Shown: one piece after another, positions 31,801-41,989 of the stretch | Position numbering within the stretch: the stretch's first letter is position 1 | How the letters are laid out: every line of letters starts with the position of its first letter | From: Rhynchopus euleeides | Lineage: Eukaryota; Euglenozoa; Diplonemea; Diplonemida; Diplonemidae | Assembly (NCBI GenBank): GCA_963210315.1 | Contig: OY723285.1 | Coordinates: 1-64,000, forward strand | Direction of reading: 5' to 3' | DNA: 64,000 nucleotides | Position numbers and translations under genes: made by a program | The notes under the pieces: model-generated | The model's input: the letters and a program-made list of their open reading frames with translations, nothing else | Database searches by the model: none | What the model was told of the DNA's origin: nothing

Positions 31801-33347
31801 CGGAGGGGGAGCAGGACGTGACGGAGTTCTGCCAGTTCTGCGAAGCGGACTTCTCCACGCAGGACACCCACGGCAGGTGTGTACACTGCCTCAGAGCCAG
31901 CTGCCCTGACTGTGTCGAGCACGTCACGGACCCCTGCCAGTGCGGGCGCACGGAGCCGACGACGGTGGTGCAGGAGGAGGTGATGGATGACGACGAGGAC
32001 AGCACCGACAGCGAGGACGCCGGTCCCCCGCCGCCGCCCCCGGGGCCGGCCCCCGAGCCGGCGGACGATGTCCTGACCCGGTGGCTGACCGCGAGGGAGC
32101 ACGCGCTTCCGGGAGTCACCACCGCGAAGCAGCAGAGCGTGCTGGAGATGCCGGACGTGCAGGACTTCCGGTTCACCCCCGGGAACTGCTTCTTCGACGC
32201 CCTCACGTTCCTCCTCGGCGAGGCCGGCGCGACTGCAGACGGCCTGCGGCAGTACGTCGTGAAGGCGGTCGGCGACCACGCTGACCTGAGGAGCAGGGCG
32301 GAGCCCTCCTACGAGGAGTGGGCGCGGCAGATGCGCGAGTCCGGCAGCATGAACGTTGCGTCGTGGGCCGACGAGCTGACGCTGCAGGGGGCCGCGCGGG
32401 CGACGGGCTCCCCGATCGTCGTGCTCGCTGATGACACTGCACCGCGGATATACCGCCCCCTGAGGAAGCCGTACGGGCCTGTCGCGGGTGTCAAGTTCAA
32501 GGCATCGCACTACAGCCCACTCCACATCTCGGAGCAGGTGCGGTCCTTCGTGCTCCGCCTCGCACCGGCCGTACCCCTCGTCTCCACCGGCTGCCGAGGC
32601 GCAGAGGCTGGCCTCCACATGGTCCGAGTAGACGGGGGGACAGCCGAACTGTCGGTGCTGTGTGTCAGATGTGAGCAGCCGTTTGACACCCGAACGCCCC
32701 ACTGGGAATGCATAGGCTGCAATCGCCTAGCGTGCACGGGCTGTGTGTCGGACGGAGAGACATGTACCCGTCCGCCGGACCGAGGAGGCGACGGGGCTGC
32801 GACGGACGGTAACGCACACACGACCTCGGGCGGCTCTCCCTCTGCTTCTACAGCACCAGCCCCCTCGTCGAACGCGACCGCTCAGCCCTCCACCTCCTCC
32901 ACCTCCTCCACCGACTCCACCTCCGACGCGCAGCAGGGCGGCTCCACCAGCGAGAACGCACCAGCCCCCTCAGCGTCGCAGCACACAGGCAAGCGGAAGG
33001 CCGACCGTGACGTGTCAGCCTCTCCCCCGGACAGGAAGCGCAGCGCGACGGCTGCCGACAAAGGCACCCCAGCTGACGACGCCGACGTCCCCAAGACGGT
33101 GGCTGAATGGGACGCCCTGTTCACCCCAGAGCCTGGCTCCCCGGAGGAGGAGTTCAAGTCCGCGAGGCGAGCCCTGCATGCGTGGCGTTGCAAGGTCCGC
33201 CTCCAAGACAGAGAGGAGCAGAGGCTGTACAATAACCTCAACTCGAGGATGTACACCGCAGCGGGCATGCGTCGCGCGACAGCGGGGACAGCGTCCCAGG
33301 GATCACGCCGCGCCGCGCCGCGCGCGACAGGCGCCGCCACCCAGTGA
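28836..33347 (+). CDS. Retrotransposon polyprotein: RT, restriction-like endonuclease, OTU and zinc fingers
   Basis: 1503 codons from the first ATG; the true start lies upstream in the lost part. Reverse transcriptase about residues 1-300: DYANAF (catalytic D130), CGVQQGDPLG (179-188), YLDDG (D217, D218). A thumb-like region with LGGLGIR follows. At 538-555 a C-x2-C-x9-H-x3-C knuckle precedes a PD-(D/E)XK-type endonuclease with RPGD (596-599) and D611, as in R2/CRE-type elements. Residues about 800-970 resemble an OTU protease lacking Cys and His; 995-1030 is a zinc finger. Residues about 1110-1230 are a second OTU domain (PGNC, C1118; SHY, H1225), followed by a second zinc finger with identical spacing. 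The C-terminus is Ser/Pro-rich then basic. GC-rich codon use is unlike the array. Uninterrupted, so probably a young insertion. Domain calls are from motifs only. Confidence 0.9.
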   Translation: MGLRPDHVRQALECKDALGAKPTAMLTQVINRMVKGAVPQEVMPVLGGAKLSALVKGDEDVRPIACGETLRRLAAKLLSTRHKGDARRILMRGRQVGVAVQRGLEAAASVVAQYAERSREKEDAVILKIDYANAFNSIDRGTFLKVVERHIPGLLPFVAWCYDSPSTLTYGEGVVSSSCGVQQGDPLGPLLFSLGIKEIAEELKKRTDLDGSLFYLDDGVIMGPACAVRAALDYVIQASTERGLEVKLSKCELIDLCEQSLEALEEEGFSLRLPEDEDKVGIVYRAGRNFTLLGAPIGSAAFCESYMDKKLLEFQPYLDALAKLQDKQVGLALLRHCEGFARLVFYMRAMGHKGVTEYLRKSDASVEKCLARILALEDDVLPESVMRQATMPVRLGGLGIRRAAEHWHAAALASTANGHSLCRELDPNFTWDEEGWETTCLAHNNAVDEDERRDPTQAPVGDVEQRELSRAIVSRQYRELFEESDAHDRARLRSLSLPHAGAFLGGKLSENSRIEGRQMIAVSRARLGIPLFEPDTVCEKCGRELDEMGTHAFDCNQGGALTRRHDATRDALFALAQEAGTNPEMESLHLLQDGQRPGDLVTRRIWPRVIDITVKNPVAASYVQAAARFTGAAAAQGEATKNRQYRDACAARGLVFAPYAMELFGGLAPSAHSVFSKLGRLAAERTGASRVQLTQEYACRVNSAFNNTLGATLLECGELTKACRSLARDRVEVEAAPPLDPDHFIRFEPDQVGQGAAFEDTDPDDAEGQGHQAVPPPSDEPLRPAQKPVDREPPTPEDLVREWRSAHNGVGVSFTSLMGGLGNLLPAVFQVQQLGGGGAGGVPTDALVAIADGFASSGTPMEAGPLRRQAVARVRSSPELSGLLADPAAWASRMSAFEREDEATWADDVLIRGAACVLRRHIIVFRDYRAPTVCDPGCKPIATAVALGGVGDRFQALTLPADVQELVGGSTTGPRPTVRAGPRLRTERAEGEQDVTEFCQFCEADFSTQDTHGRCVHCLRASCPDCVEHVTDPCQCGRTEPTTVVQEEVMDDDEDSTDSEDAGPPPPPPGPAPEPADDVLTRWLTAREHALPGVTTAKQQSVLEMPDVQDFRFTPGNCFFDALTFLLGEAGATADGLRQYVVKAVGDHADLRSRAEPSYEEWARQMRESGSMNVASWADELTLQGAARATGSPIVVLADDTAPRIYRPLRKPYGPVAGVKFKASHYSPLHISEQVRSFVLRLAPAVPLVSTGCRGAEAGLHMVRVDGGTAELSVLCVRCEQPFDTRTPHWECIGCNRLACTGCVSDGETCTRPPDRGGDGAATDGNAHTTSGGSPSASTAPAPSSNATAQPSTSSTSSTDSTSDAQQGGSTSENAPAPSASQHTGKRKADRDVSASPPDRKRSATAADKGTPADDADVPKTVAEWDALFTPEPGSPEEEFKSARRALHAWRCKVRLQDREEQRLYNNLNSRMYTAAGMRRATAGTASQGSRRAAPRATGAATQ

Positions 33348-34061
33348 GGGCCAGAGTGGTCGAACCTGCAAGGAGCAGGTCCCCGCTCGACTACGTAGAG
33401 TATAGAGTAGAGTTTTGAGTGGAGGTAGATCCCCCCCCCTAGACCAGATGCCTTTGTGCAGTAGAGCACACACAGGTGCTGTGAATACCCCCTTCTCCGT
33501 CCCCCCCCCCCCCCTCCCCCCCCAACTCCCCCTCGCGGCAGGCACGGTCGGCCCGGCGAGTCAGTTCAGTGTTGTCCCTCAACGAGACCCCCTGTCCCCG
33601 GCCCTGTGAGCACCACAGCACCAGGGAATAGGCATCCCAACTCACAGGACCCACCGCCGTCACTGCATGCCCCTCTGCCCCGCGTTTCGTTACCTTCTCT
33701 GCCAGGTCACGGGTCCCCCCTCCAGGTGCCCTCCCGCCTCATCCCTTTTTACCCCCGTCGTTGCCCGTTTTGGCGCCCCCGATAGGCGGACCCAGGGAGC
33801 CTCGTCAAAGTGCCATCCCTACAGGAGATCGCCCTGGTTTTGGCCCCCATGAGCACCATGGCACCAGTAATCCAGGAAATTTGGCTCCCTGGATCCACCG
33901 TCACTGCCATTCTTGTCCTTCTGCATTACCTTTCACGCTTATTTGCCTTCGGACTGGGTCATGGGATGGAAGAGGGCGGTCGGGGTCTGGGGAAGTGAGG
34001 ATGTGTGTCAAGACCTTGTCTCGTTGTGCCTGGGAGGTTTGGTGGTGGATGGGATGAGACA
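33348..34061 (+). other. 3' non-coding region of the element
   Basis: No gene recognised. Contains C14-T-C8 at 33501-33523 and two diverged direct repeats beginning GAGCACCA at about 33608 and 33850, each ending near TTACCTT. May be 3' UTR, another host sequence, or both. Confidence 0.5.
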
Positions 34062-34117
34062 CAGGCCATTGTGCCCAGAGAGCGCATGAGAGAGAGGGAT
34101 TTGAGGCCCCCCGCCGC

Positions 34118-34151
<34 letters not shown>

Positions 34152-34208
34152 GTGCAGGCCATTGTGCCCAGAGAGCGCATGAGAGAGAGGGATTTGAGGC
34201 CCCCCGCC
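34062..34208. repeat. 54-bp direct repeats around an A31 run
   Basis: 34062-34115 and 34155-34208 are identical (starting CAGGCCATTGTGCCCAGAG). Between them are GCC, 31 A (34119-34149) and CTGTG. This looks like a target-site duplication around a bare poly(A) tail, or a duplicated element 3' end. Confidence 0.85.
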
Positions 34209-34366
34209 CCCAGGTTCCCTGCCCACCTGGACGGACCCAAGTGCCTCACACCGGTTCTCTCCCCACCCGGTGGTCCACCTGACGGGCAAGCCCATGGACC
34301 CCTTGACCTGTGCAATTCCCATGTCGGCTACGTACCCCCCCTAACCAACGGTATTTTATAAGGGGT

Positions 34367-34505
34367 ATCCTTGCGCTCGGGATAAATCCATAGGCTATGA
34401 CCAAACAGGGACGCCATGGAGAGATTGCTGGTTGAAAACTACCCAATTCCCGCCATGGGCTGCTTCGGCGGCACCATTGGCAATTTGTGAAGCTGCCTTT
34501 GCAGC
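34367..34505 (+). ncRNA. U4: U4 snRNA
   Basis: Same as 10478-10616. Its promoter motif CTAACCAACGGT is intact, about 50 bases after the element junction at 34293. Confidence 0.95.
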
Positions 34506-34972
34506 AAATGTTCTTTATTTATTGTGCTATTCAGGCCATACAGAATACAAAATTCTGTACAAACTATCAAACCTGCAAATTGACGTACGTAGGTTTGATG
34601 GTTATACCATTCATAGACACCAAGTTAGGAAAACAGTATTTATTAGCCGGAGTGTGTCAGCAACACTCTGTTACTCCTAGCTTGGGAGGGCAAGGCTTCT
34701 CAGAACTGGGCAATCTTGGACTGGGTCCAAGGGTTCCTCTACTTCTGTGTTGATGCTACTGTCCCTGTTAGTCTACTGTCCCGGTTGTGGCTTTGGTGCA
34801 AACCTTAGCAACAATTGGAGTAAAATGGGGTGAACCGGGCCAGGCTGGTCACAGAGCAGCTCCTAACCCCTGCAGTGGACAGTTCAAGGATCGCAGTGCA
34901 GAGCAGAGTGAGGAGTCCTCCAATTCAACAGCTCGAACTGGGGAGGCGACTTTTTTTTGCCTACTATACCCA

Positions 34973-35031
<59 letters not shown>

Positions 35032-35095
35032 GGTATACACTGTATACACTGCATACTTGTTGTTCTCTTGTCTCTGTGTATATAAAAACATAGGT

Positions 35096-35284
35096 GGGTG
35101 TGCCACTCCTGGATGTTGTGCAGCTCCAGGGCAACACGTGTGAATGGACCAGGTTGCCCTGGCGACCCATCACCCCGTTGAGAAATTGCGTTAATATCGT
35201 TCAGTACACAAGGTACTGTATCAGATATTAAGCTGATAAGAACAGATAATACACTTGATCTTAGCCAAAAGGCCGAGAAGGTAT
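35096..35284 (-). ncRNA. U2: U2 snRNA
   Basis: Same as 257-445. Confidence 0.97.
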
Positions 35285-35588
35285 GCCCCTATTAAGAAAC
35301 CGTTGCTTAGGGGATGTACAGCCGCCACTCCATATCTCAGGACCCACACCCCAGTATGTATACTGTATATATATTAGGGGGAACTCAAACCCCCAACTGG
35401 GCTTGTACACTGCTACCATAATATGCTACCTCAGCAGTGCAGTCCTGGGTATGTGGTGAAACAGGGGTAAGATTCTTCGGCTGTAAGCTTGTAGCCTCTT
35501 CAGCCTGAAGGCTTGCCTCTTAGTTTTTTTGACAGGTGGTGAGCCATAGTAACAAGGGTGTGTACTCTCCAACACTGGTGAATACTCA

Positions 35589-35647
35589 GGTTACTCTGTG
35601 CAATAGGTGCGACTTTGCAGCATTTCCACCTATTGTGCAGAGTAACC
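35589..35647. other. Head-to-head SL promoter junction
   Basis: GGTTACTCTGTGCAATAGG (35589-35609, plus-type promoter) is followed after 17 bases by its inverted counterpart (35627-35647) from the minus-strand SL promoter. The parts of the unit normally between them (SL(+)a, U6, 5S, palindrome) are gone. Confidence 0.85.
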
Positions 35648-35851
35648 CAGAAAATCGTGGGTTGCCCATTCAGAATGTGGGCTCCGGTGTGAATGTGTGG
35701 TGCATTTTGGCACCCAGAATGAACCCAGATATCTGCAGAAATATGGGAGAACTGGGTACTGGAAATTGGGTGCAATTTAGTGCTTTGTAGGGGGTTTGTA
35801 TGTTTTTAACATTTTTTAGTGGCTTTCCACATATTCTTGTTGTTCAGGTAT

Positions 35852-35966
35852 AAAAATTTCCCCCAGGATTGTCAATCCCAAGGGAAAACTGTCAGTTTTG
35901 GTACTCTATTCAGAGTCAGTCCATACCAATGAAGTACAGAAACTGTAGCTTAAGAAATCGTTGGTT
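35852..35966 (-). ncRNA. SL: SL RNA
   Basis: V1, E3. Confidence 0.93.
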
Positions 35967-36223
35967 GCCCTTGTAAATAGAGGCTAATTGTCACTTGGTA
36001 GTATTTCCACCTATTGTGCAGAGTAACCCCAGAATTTGTGGGTTGCCCATTCGGAATGTGGGCTCTGGTGGCACATTTTGGGACCCAGAATCAGCCCAGA
36101 TATCAGCAGAAATGTGGGTAAATTGGGTCCTGGAAATTAGATACATTTTAGTGATTTTCAGTGACTTTTAGTGCTTTTGTGATTTTTACTGGTTTTCTAC
36201 ATATTTTCTTCTTGTTCAGATAT

Positions 36224-36338
36224 AAAAATTCCCCCCAGGATTGTCAATCCCAAGGGAAAACTGTCATTTTTGGTACTCTATTCAGAGTCAGTCCATACCA
36301 ATGAAGTACAGAAACTGTAGCTTAAGAAATCGTTGGTT
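36224..36338 (-). ncRNA. SL: SL RNA
   Basis: V2, E2. Confidence 0.93.
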
Positions 36339-36604
36339 GCCCTTGTAAATGGAGGCTAATTGCGACTTTGCAGCATTTCCACCTATTGTGCAGAGTAACC
36401 CAGAAAATCGTGGGTTGCCCATTCAGAATGTGGGCTCCGGTGTGAATGTGTGGTGCATTTTGGCACCCAGAATGAACCCAGATATCTGCAGAAATATGGG
36501 AGAACTGGGTACTGGAAATTGGGTGCAATTTAGTGCTTTGTAGGGGGTTTGTATGTTTTTAACATTTTTTAGTGGCTTTCCACATATTCTTGTTGTTCAG
36601 GTAT

Positions 36605-36719
36605 AAAAATTTCCCCCAGGATTGTCAATCCCAAGGGAAAACTGTCAGTTTTGGTACTCTATTCAGAGTCAGTCCATACCAATGAAGTACAGAAACTGTA
36701 GCTTAAGAAATCGTTGGTT
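36605..36719 (-). ncRNA. SL: SL RNA
   Basis: V1, E3. Confidence 0.93.
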
Positions 36720-36976
36720 GCCCTTGTAAATAGAGGCTAATTGTCACTTGGTAGTATTTCCACCTATTGTGCAGAGTAACCCCAGAATTTGTGGGTTGCC
36801 CATTCGGAATGTGGGCTCTGGTGGCACATTTTGGGACCCAGAATCAGCCCAGATATCAGCAGAAATGTGGGTAAATTGGGTCCTGGAAATTAGATACATT
36901 TTAGTGATTTTCAGTGACTTTTAGTGCTTTTGTGATTTTTACTGGTTTTCTACATATTTTCTTCTTGTTCAGATAT

Positions 36977-37091
36977 AAAAATTCCCCCCAGGATTGTCAA
37001 TCCCAAGGGAAAACTGTCATTTTTGGTACTCTATTCAGAGTCAGTCCATACCAATGAAGTACAGAAACTGTAGCTTAAGAAATCGTTGGTT
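36977..37091 (-). ncRNA. SL: SL RNA
   Basis: V2, E2. Confidence 0.93.
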
Positions 37092-37357
37092 GCCCTTGTA
37101 AATGGAGGCTAATTGCGACTTTGCAGCATTTCCACCTATTGTGCAGAGTAACCCAGAAAATCGTGGGTTGCCCATTCAGAATGTGGGCTCCGGTGTGAAT
37201 GTGTGGTGCATTTTGGCACCCAGAATGAACCCAGATATCTGCAGAAATATGGGAGAACTGGGTACTGGAAATTGGGTGCAATTTAGTGCTTTGTAGGGGG
37301 TTTGTATGTTTTTAACATTTTTTAGTGGCTTTCCACATATTCTTGTTGTTCAGGTAT

Positions 37358-37472
37358 AAAAATTTCCCCCAGGATTGTCAATCCCAAGGGAAAACTGTCA
37401 GTTTTGGTACTCTATTCAGAGTCAGTCCATACCAATGAAGTACAGAAACTGTAGCTTAAGAAATCGTTGGTT
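37358..37472 (-). ncRNA. SL: SL RNA
   Basis: V1, E3. Confidence 0.93.
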
Positions 37473-37729
37473 GCCCTTGTAAATAGAGGCTAATTGTCAC
37501 TTGGTAGTATTTCCACCTATTGTGCAGAGTAACCCCAGAATTTGTGGGTTGCCCATTCGGAATGTGGGCTCTGGTGGCACATTTTGGGACCCAGAATCAG
37601 CCCAGATATCAGCAGAAATGTGGGTAAATTGGGTCCTGGAAATTAGATACATTTTAGTGATTTTCAGTGACTTTTAGTGCTTTTGTGATTTTTACTGGTT
37701 TTCTACATATTTTCTTCTTGTTCAGATAT

Positions 37730-37844
37730 AAAAATTCCCCCCAGGATTGTCAATCCCAAGGGAAAACTGTCATTTTTGGTACTCTATTCAGAGTCAGTCC
37801 ATACCAATGAAGTACAGAAACTGTAGCTTAAGAAATCGTTGGTT
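37730..37844 (-). ncRNA. SL: SL RNA
   Basis: V2, E2. Confidence 0.93.
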
Positions 37845-38110
37845 GCCCTTGTAAATGGAGGCTAATTGCGACTTTGCAGCATTTCCACCTATTGTGCAGA
37901 GTAACCCAGAAAATCGTGGGTTGCCCATTCAGAATGTGGGCTCCGGTGTGAATGTGTGGTGCATTTTGGCACCCAGAATGAACCCAGATATCTGCAGAAA
38001 TATGGGAGAACTGGGTACTGGAAATTGGGTGCAATTTAGTGCTTTGTAGGGGGTTTGTATGTTTTTAACATTTTTTAGTGGCTTTCCACATATTCTTGTT
38101 GTTCAGGTAT

Positions 38111-38225
38111 AAAAATTTCCCCCAGGATTGTCAATCCCAAGGGAAAACTGTCAGTTTTGGTACTCTATTCAGAGTCAGTCCATACCAATGAAGTACAGAA
38201 ACTGTAGCTTAAGAAATCGTTGGTT
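38111..38225 (-). ncRNA. SL: SL RNA
   Basis: V1, E3. Confidence 0.93.
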
Positions 38226-38482
38226 GCCCTTGTAAATAGAGGCTAATTGTCACTTGGTAGTATTTCCACCTATTGTGCAGAGTAACCCCAGAATTTGTGG
38301 GTTGCCCATTCGGAATGTGGGCTCTGGTGGCACATTTTGGGACCCAGAATCAGCCCAGATATCAGCAGAAATGTGGGTAAATTGGGTCCTGGAAATTAGA
38401 TACATTTTAGTGATTTTCAGTGACTTTTAGTGCTTTTGTGATTTTTACTGGTTTTCTACATATTTTCTTCTTGTTCAGATAT

Positions 38483-38597
38483 AAAAATTCCCCCCAGGAT
38501 TGTCAATCCCAAGGGAAAACTGTCATTTTTGGTACTCTATTCAGAGTCAGTCCATACCAATGAAGTACAGAAACTGTAGCTTAAGAAATCGTTGGTT
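38483..38597 (-). ncRNA. SL: SL RNA
   Basis: V2, E2. Confidence 0.93.
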
Positions 38598-38863
38598 GCC
38601 CTTGTAAATGGAGGCTAATTGCGACTTTGCAGCATTTCCACCTATTGTGCAGAGTAACCCAGAAAATCGTGGGTTGCCCATTCAGAATGTGGGCTCCGGT
38701 GTGAATGTGTGGTGCATTTTGGCACCCAGAATGAACCCAGATATCTGCAGAAATATGGGAGAACTGGGTACTGGAAATTGGGTGCAATTTAGTGCTTTGT
38801 AGGGGGTTTGTATGTTTTTAACATTTTTTAGTGGCTTTCCACATATTCTTGTTGTTCAGGTAT

Positions 38864-38978
38864 AAAAATTTCCCCCAGGATTGTCAATCCCAAGGGAAAA
38901 CTGTCAGTTTTGGTACTCTATTCAGAGTCAGTCCATACCAATGAAGTACAGAAACTGTAGCTTAAGAAATCGTTGGTT
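38864..38978 (-). ncRNA. SL: SL RNA
   Basis: V1 (not V3 as in the left units), with E4 upstream. Confidence 0.93.
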
Positions 38979-41042
38979 GCCCTTGTAAACGGAGGCTAAT
39001 TGTCACTTTGCCCCAAAACCAGCTATTCTGCAGAGTAGACCCAGGAACCGTTGGTTTCGTATTCAGAATCTGGGGTGTGACGGGACCAGTACCGGGTTTG
39101 AACCACCCACACAGCATCTGTGACCCCAACATATGCTACCCCGTTCCACCCCCAGATTCTGGCCTTGATACGGTGCCAGTACATATGGGGTGACACCTCT
39201 GCCTGGGTGTGTGAAACTTGCCTGTTTTCAATTTTGGGCCCATTTGGACCCATTTTTTTCAGGCCATTTTCCAGCACCTAGGGTGTGAAAATATGGCCGC
39301 ACAGCGAGATCCGGGTTTGAAAACGGCCCAGGGAGCTCCTTTGTACCCGATTTCAACCGATAGAAATGTAAAATGTGCACACAGGGGGTCCCAGATGGTA
39401 AAAATCACCCCCAAAAACAGGGCCCCATTTTTCAGGGTGTTTTTTCCCCTTTGCGAAAAAAATTTTCTGTGCTGATCTGGGGTGGAATTCCAGCACCACC
39501 GTGTGTTCCCCGTCACTGGAGGGATAAATGCGGTCCGGTGGAAATTTTCCGGAAATGCTGTCCCGATGCCTGAAATGGGTGAAAACATGTGATTATAGCC
39601 CAAAGTTCGGAAAAGTTGGTCGGCCAAAAAAAATTTCCCACACCTGTGCAAACCTCACGGCTGGCCTGGGATGTGAAACGAATCGTGATTCCAGGGCCCC
39701 TGCATATATGCACAGGCCCGAATTTCATCGATAGAAATACAAAATGTGCGCTGCGCAATGTTTAGAACCACTTTTTCTACCCGACAGCCTCCGGCATGCA
39801 CCTGAAAAACCGACACTTTTTTCGAAGGTATTGTGGCCTTGAAAGTATGCAGAGCTCATTTCCGAGACTACTCTCTGAAGTGAAATTTGAACGGTCAGAC
39901 CAGCGGAACCCAACGATGTAAGGTACGATCACATATCTGGCTAGTTTTACGTTTGAAATTCGGAAGAGAATTTTCTTGCATCGACCCGACAACAGGCAAA
40001 AACGACCGACCTCATGGGGTCCTCTTCGGGGCTGAACACTGACGGATGGCCCCGGAAGCTGAACGAACTCGCCTTCCTGGGTGCACAAGGAGCGCCCATA
40101 TGTGAAAAAACCTGGTAGAGCACCCAGGGTGCCGGTCTGGGAAGATTTCTGGGGTAATTTCAGCGAGATGCGCTGTTGCGCAACCGGTGGTGGTGACCTG
40201 ATTTTTTGACCAAAAAACATGTTTTAAACATTTTTATCCGCCAGAACTGGCCTCCTAACCGGTCTGCGCATGATCTACAGAGCTCCAGAGGGCAAAATAA
40301 CCAACTTTGTAACAGCAGGTTGACAGAGAAGCACCTCGGATCGCCTCTGTTTCATGCACCCACTTTTGCCCAAAAATCGACTCCCCAGCAGCGGGGTGCA
40401 CAGTTCTTATGCAAGTAAATAATTAAAATCTCCGCCCCATGAACATCGAAAGCGAGGGTGGAAACGGCCAGGCACCCCATTGTCACGGTGCCATTTGTTC
40501 AAACCCGGAACACAGATTTTCCACCCCGAAACGCGGAACAGAATCGGACCACCCCGATTTCACCACATCCGGGGTAGGCAGAACAGAGGGCAGTAAAATA
40601 TTCAGAACAGCACCCCAGGGTGAGAAAATGGGTTCAAACCCCCCCAAAACACCCACAGGACCAGAGTAAAAAAGGGTTGGGCACTTGTTTGGGGCCAGTT
40701 CATCAAACCCTGCTTCAGAAAGCCCCCAAATCTTGGGGGAAACAGGGTAGGGGACCCAACAGGAGGGATTTACTAGGAAAGTGGGGTTTTACCCATTTAC
40801 ACCACCACAGCCTCAAACCAGCGTGAGGCACCGCCTTTCCAGGGCTCTCCCGATGATTTCAGGAGGCTTCCAACCCCTGGCACGCACCGAGATGGTGTTC
40901 TGGATATTTTTATGGCCACACTCCGGAATCTGCATCCCAGAACCTCAGAAATCTCAAGTATGAAAATCAACAGTTTCTGGGGTTACTCTGCACAATAGGT
41001 GAAAATGCTGCAAAGTGGTACTTAGCCTCTATTTACAAGGGC
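38979..41042. other. 2 kb spacer
   Basis: Copy of 7374-9437 with right-subfamily differences, for example GCGAAAAAAATTTT for GCGAAAAAAGTTTT. Confidence 0.6.
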
Positions 41043-41161
41043 AACCAACGATTTCTTAAGCTACAGTTTCTGTACTTCATTGGTATGGACTGACTCTGAA
41101 AAGAGACCCAAAACTGACAGAATTTCCTCCTGGGATATCAATCCTGAGAGGAAAATTTTAT
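41043..41161 (+). ncRNA. SL: SL RNA, plus type b
   Basis: Same as 9438-9556. Confidence 0.88.
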
Positions 41162-41355
41162 ACTTTCCTATTCTGGACCTGTGTTTGAGTTGTGGTAAAG
41201 TGTGAATAATGTGTGTACACTTGGTAAAGTACACACAGCTGCACCATTCCTGGCAAATCTGTGGTTTTGCAGTGTTTTATTCAGTATTTTACTACGTGTT
41301 TTGTTACCTCCCATATTGCCAATAACTTGGTTGTAATTTTGTGCGGTTATAAAAA

Positions 41356-41471
41356 CAAGTGAGACACAGAGGCCTCTTCAAAAATTATGCTTTCACTTGA
41401 GTAACTCTTACCCACGGTCATCTTTAGTAAAAGGCGAAAGATGAGTTCGTTCTGGGCAAAAGTTGTGAGAT
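41356..41471 (-). ncRNA. U5: U5 snRNA
   Basis: Same as 9751-9866. Confidence 0.95.
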
Positions 41472-41546
41472 ACCCCTTGTTGGGGAAACCGTTGGTTAGG
41501 CAGACAGGATCTCCCCCTCTAACCAACGGTTCTTCTATGGAGGGTT
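41472..41546. promoter_or_regulatory. Divergent U5/U1 promoter
   Basis: Copy of 9867-9941. Confidence 0.85.
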
Positions 41547-41686
41547 ACATACCTTACTGGTGTCTAACCTGATCAACAAGGGTGTTGACACACCAGTGGC
41601 CCCTGCATTGCACTGCGCAGGGGGCACTGGTGGCACTGGCTTCGGCTGGGATGCACAGTGAAATTTTTGACAGCGGTGGTGCTGTG
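41547..41686 (+). ncRNA. U1: U1 snRNA
   Basis: Same as 9942-10081. Confidence 0.9.
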
Positions 41687-41791
41687 TTCTGCACAAACCC
41701 ACCTTTTTTAACTAAAAATCATGGACCCCTCCACTTGTGCAATTCCATGTCGGCTACGTACCCCCCCTAAGCAACGGTTTTTGTAAAGGGC

Positions 41792-41989
41792 AAGACTGTA
41801 CTCTACACAGGATCTGTTTTTGAGTACATTCGTGTTGGAGATTGTTTTCTCTAGCACAAGACCAAAGCTGGATGATGAAGACGGTCGGGCATGTGCAGCA
41901 TGAGCCTTGCGATGATTGTTCTAAAACTGGGTTACCCTTTTCCTTGGAAATTGGCTTCCCAATCAGCACAGCCCTTCCACTTACAGCTT
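41792..41989 (+). ncRNA. U3: U3 snoRNA
   Basis: Same as 10187-10384. Confidence 0.87.

Larger units (their letters stand above)
28820..34292 (+). mobile_element. 5'-truncated non-LTR retrotransposon in 5S
   Basis: GC-rich insertion in an AT-richer array. The reading frame is already open at the junction (codons before the first ATG at 28836 have no stop), so the 5' part of the element is missing, as is usual after incomplete target-primed reverse transcription. The 3' side holds about 0.95 kb of non-coding DNA with C- and A-runs. It joins U4 upstream sequence at CATGGACCCC, not the rest of 5S, so a deletion or recombination followed insertion, or the assembly joins two array copies here. The true element 3' end may lie before 34292. 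Confidence 0.85.
24529..34829. repeat. Array unit 3, interrupted
   Basis: Normal from U2 to the third SL(-), then a broken 5S and the retrotransposon. The unit resumes at 34293, just upstream of U4. The second palindrome, further SL genes, spacer, SL(+) type b, U5, U1 and U3 are absent. Confidence 0.9.
35610..38978 (-). repeat. 753-bp SL gene dimer array
   Basis: SL genes alternate in spacing 372 and 381 bases, V1/E3 alternating with V2/E2, giving a 753-bp higher-order unit repeated four times plus an end copy. Confidence 0.93.

Noticed and set aside
28742-33663. Long reading frames antisense or out of frame within the retrotransposon (up to 432 codons)
   Set aside because: GC-rich shadow frames of the 1503-codon gene, which alone carries coherent RT, endonuclease and OTU motifs.
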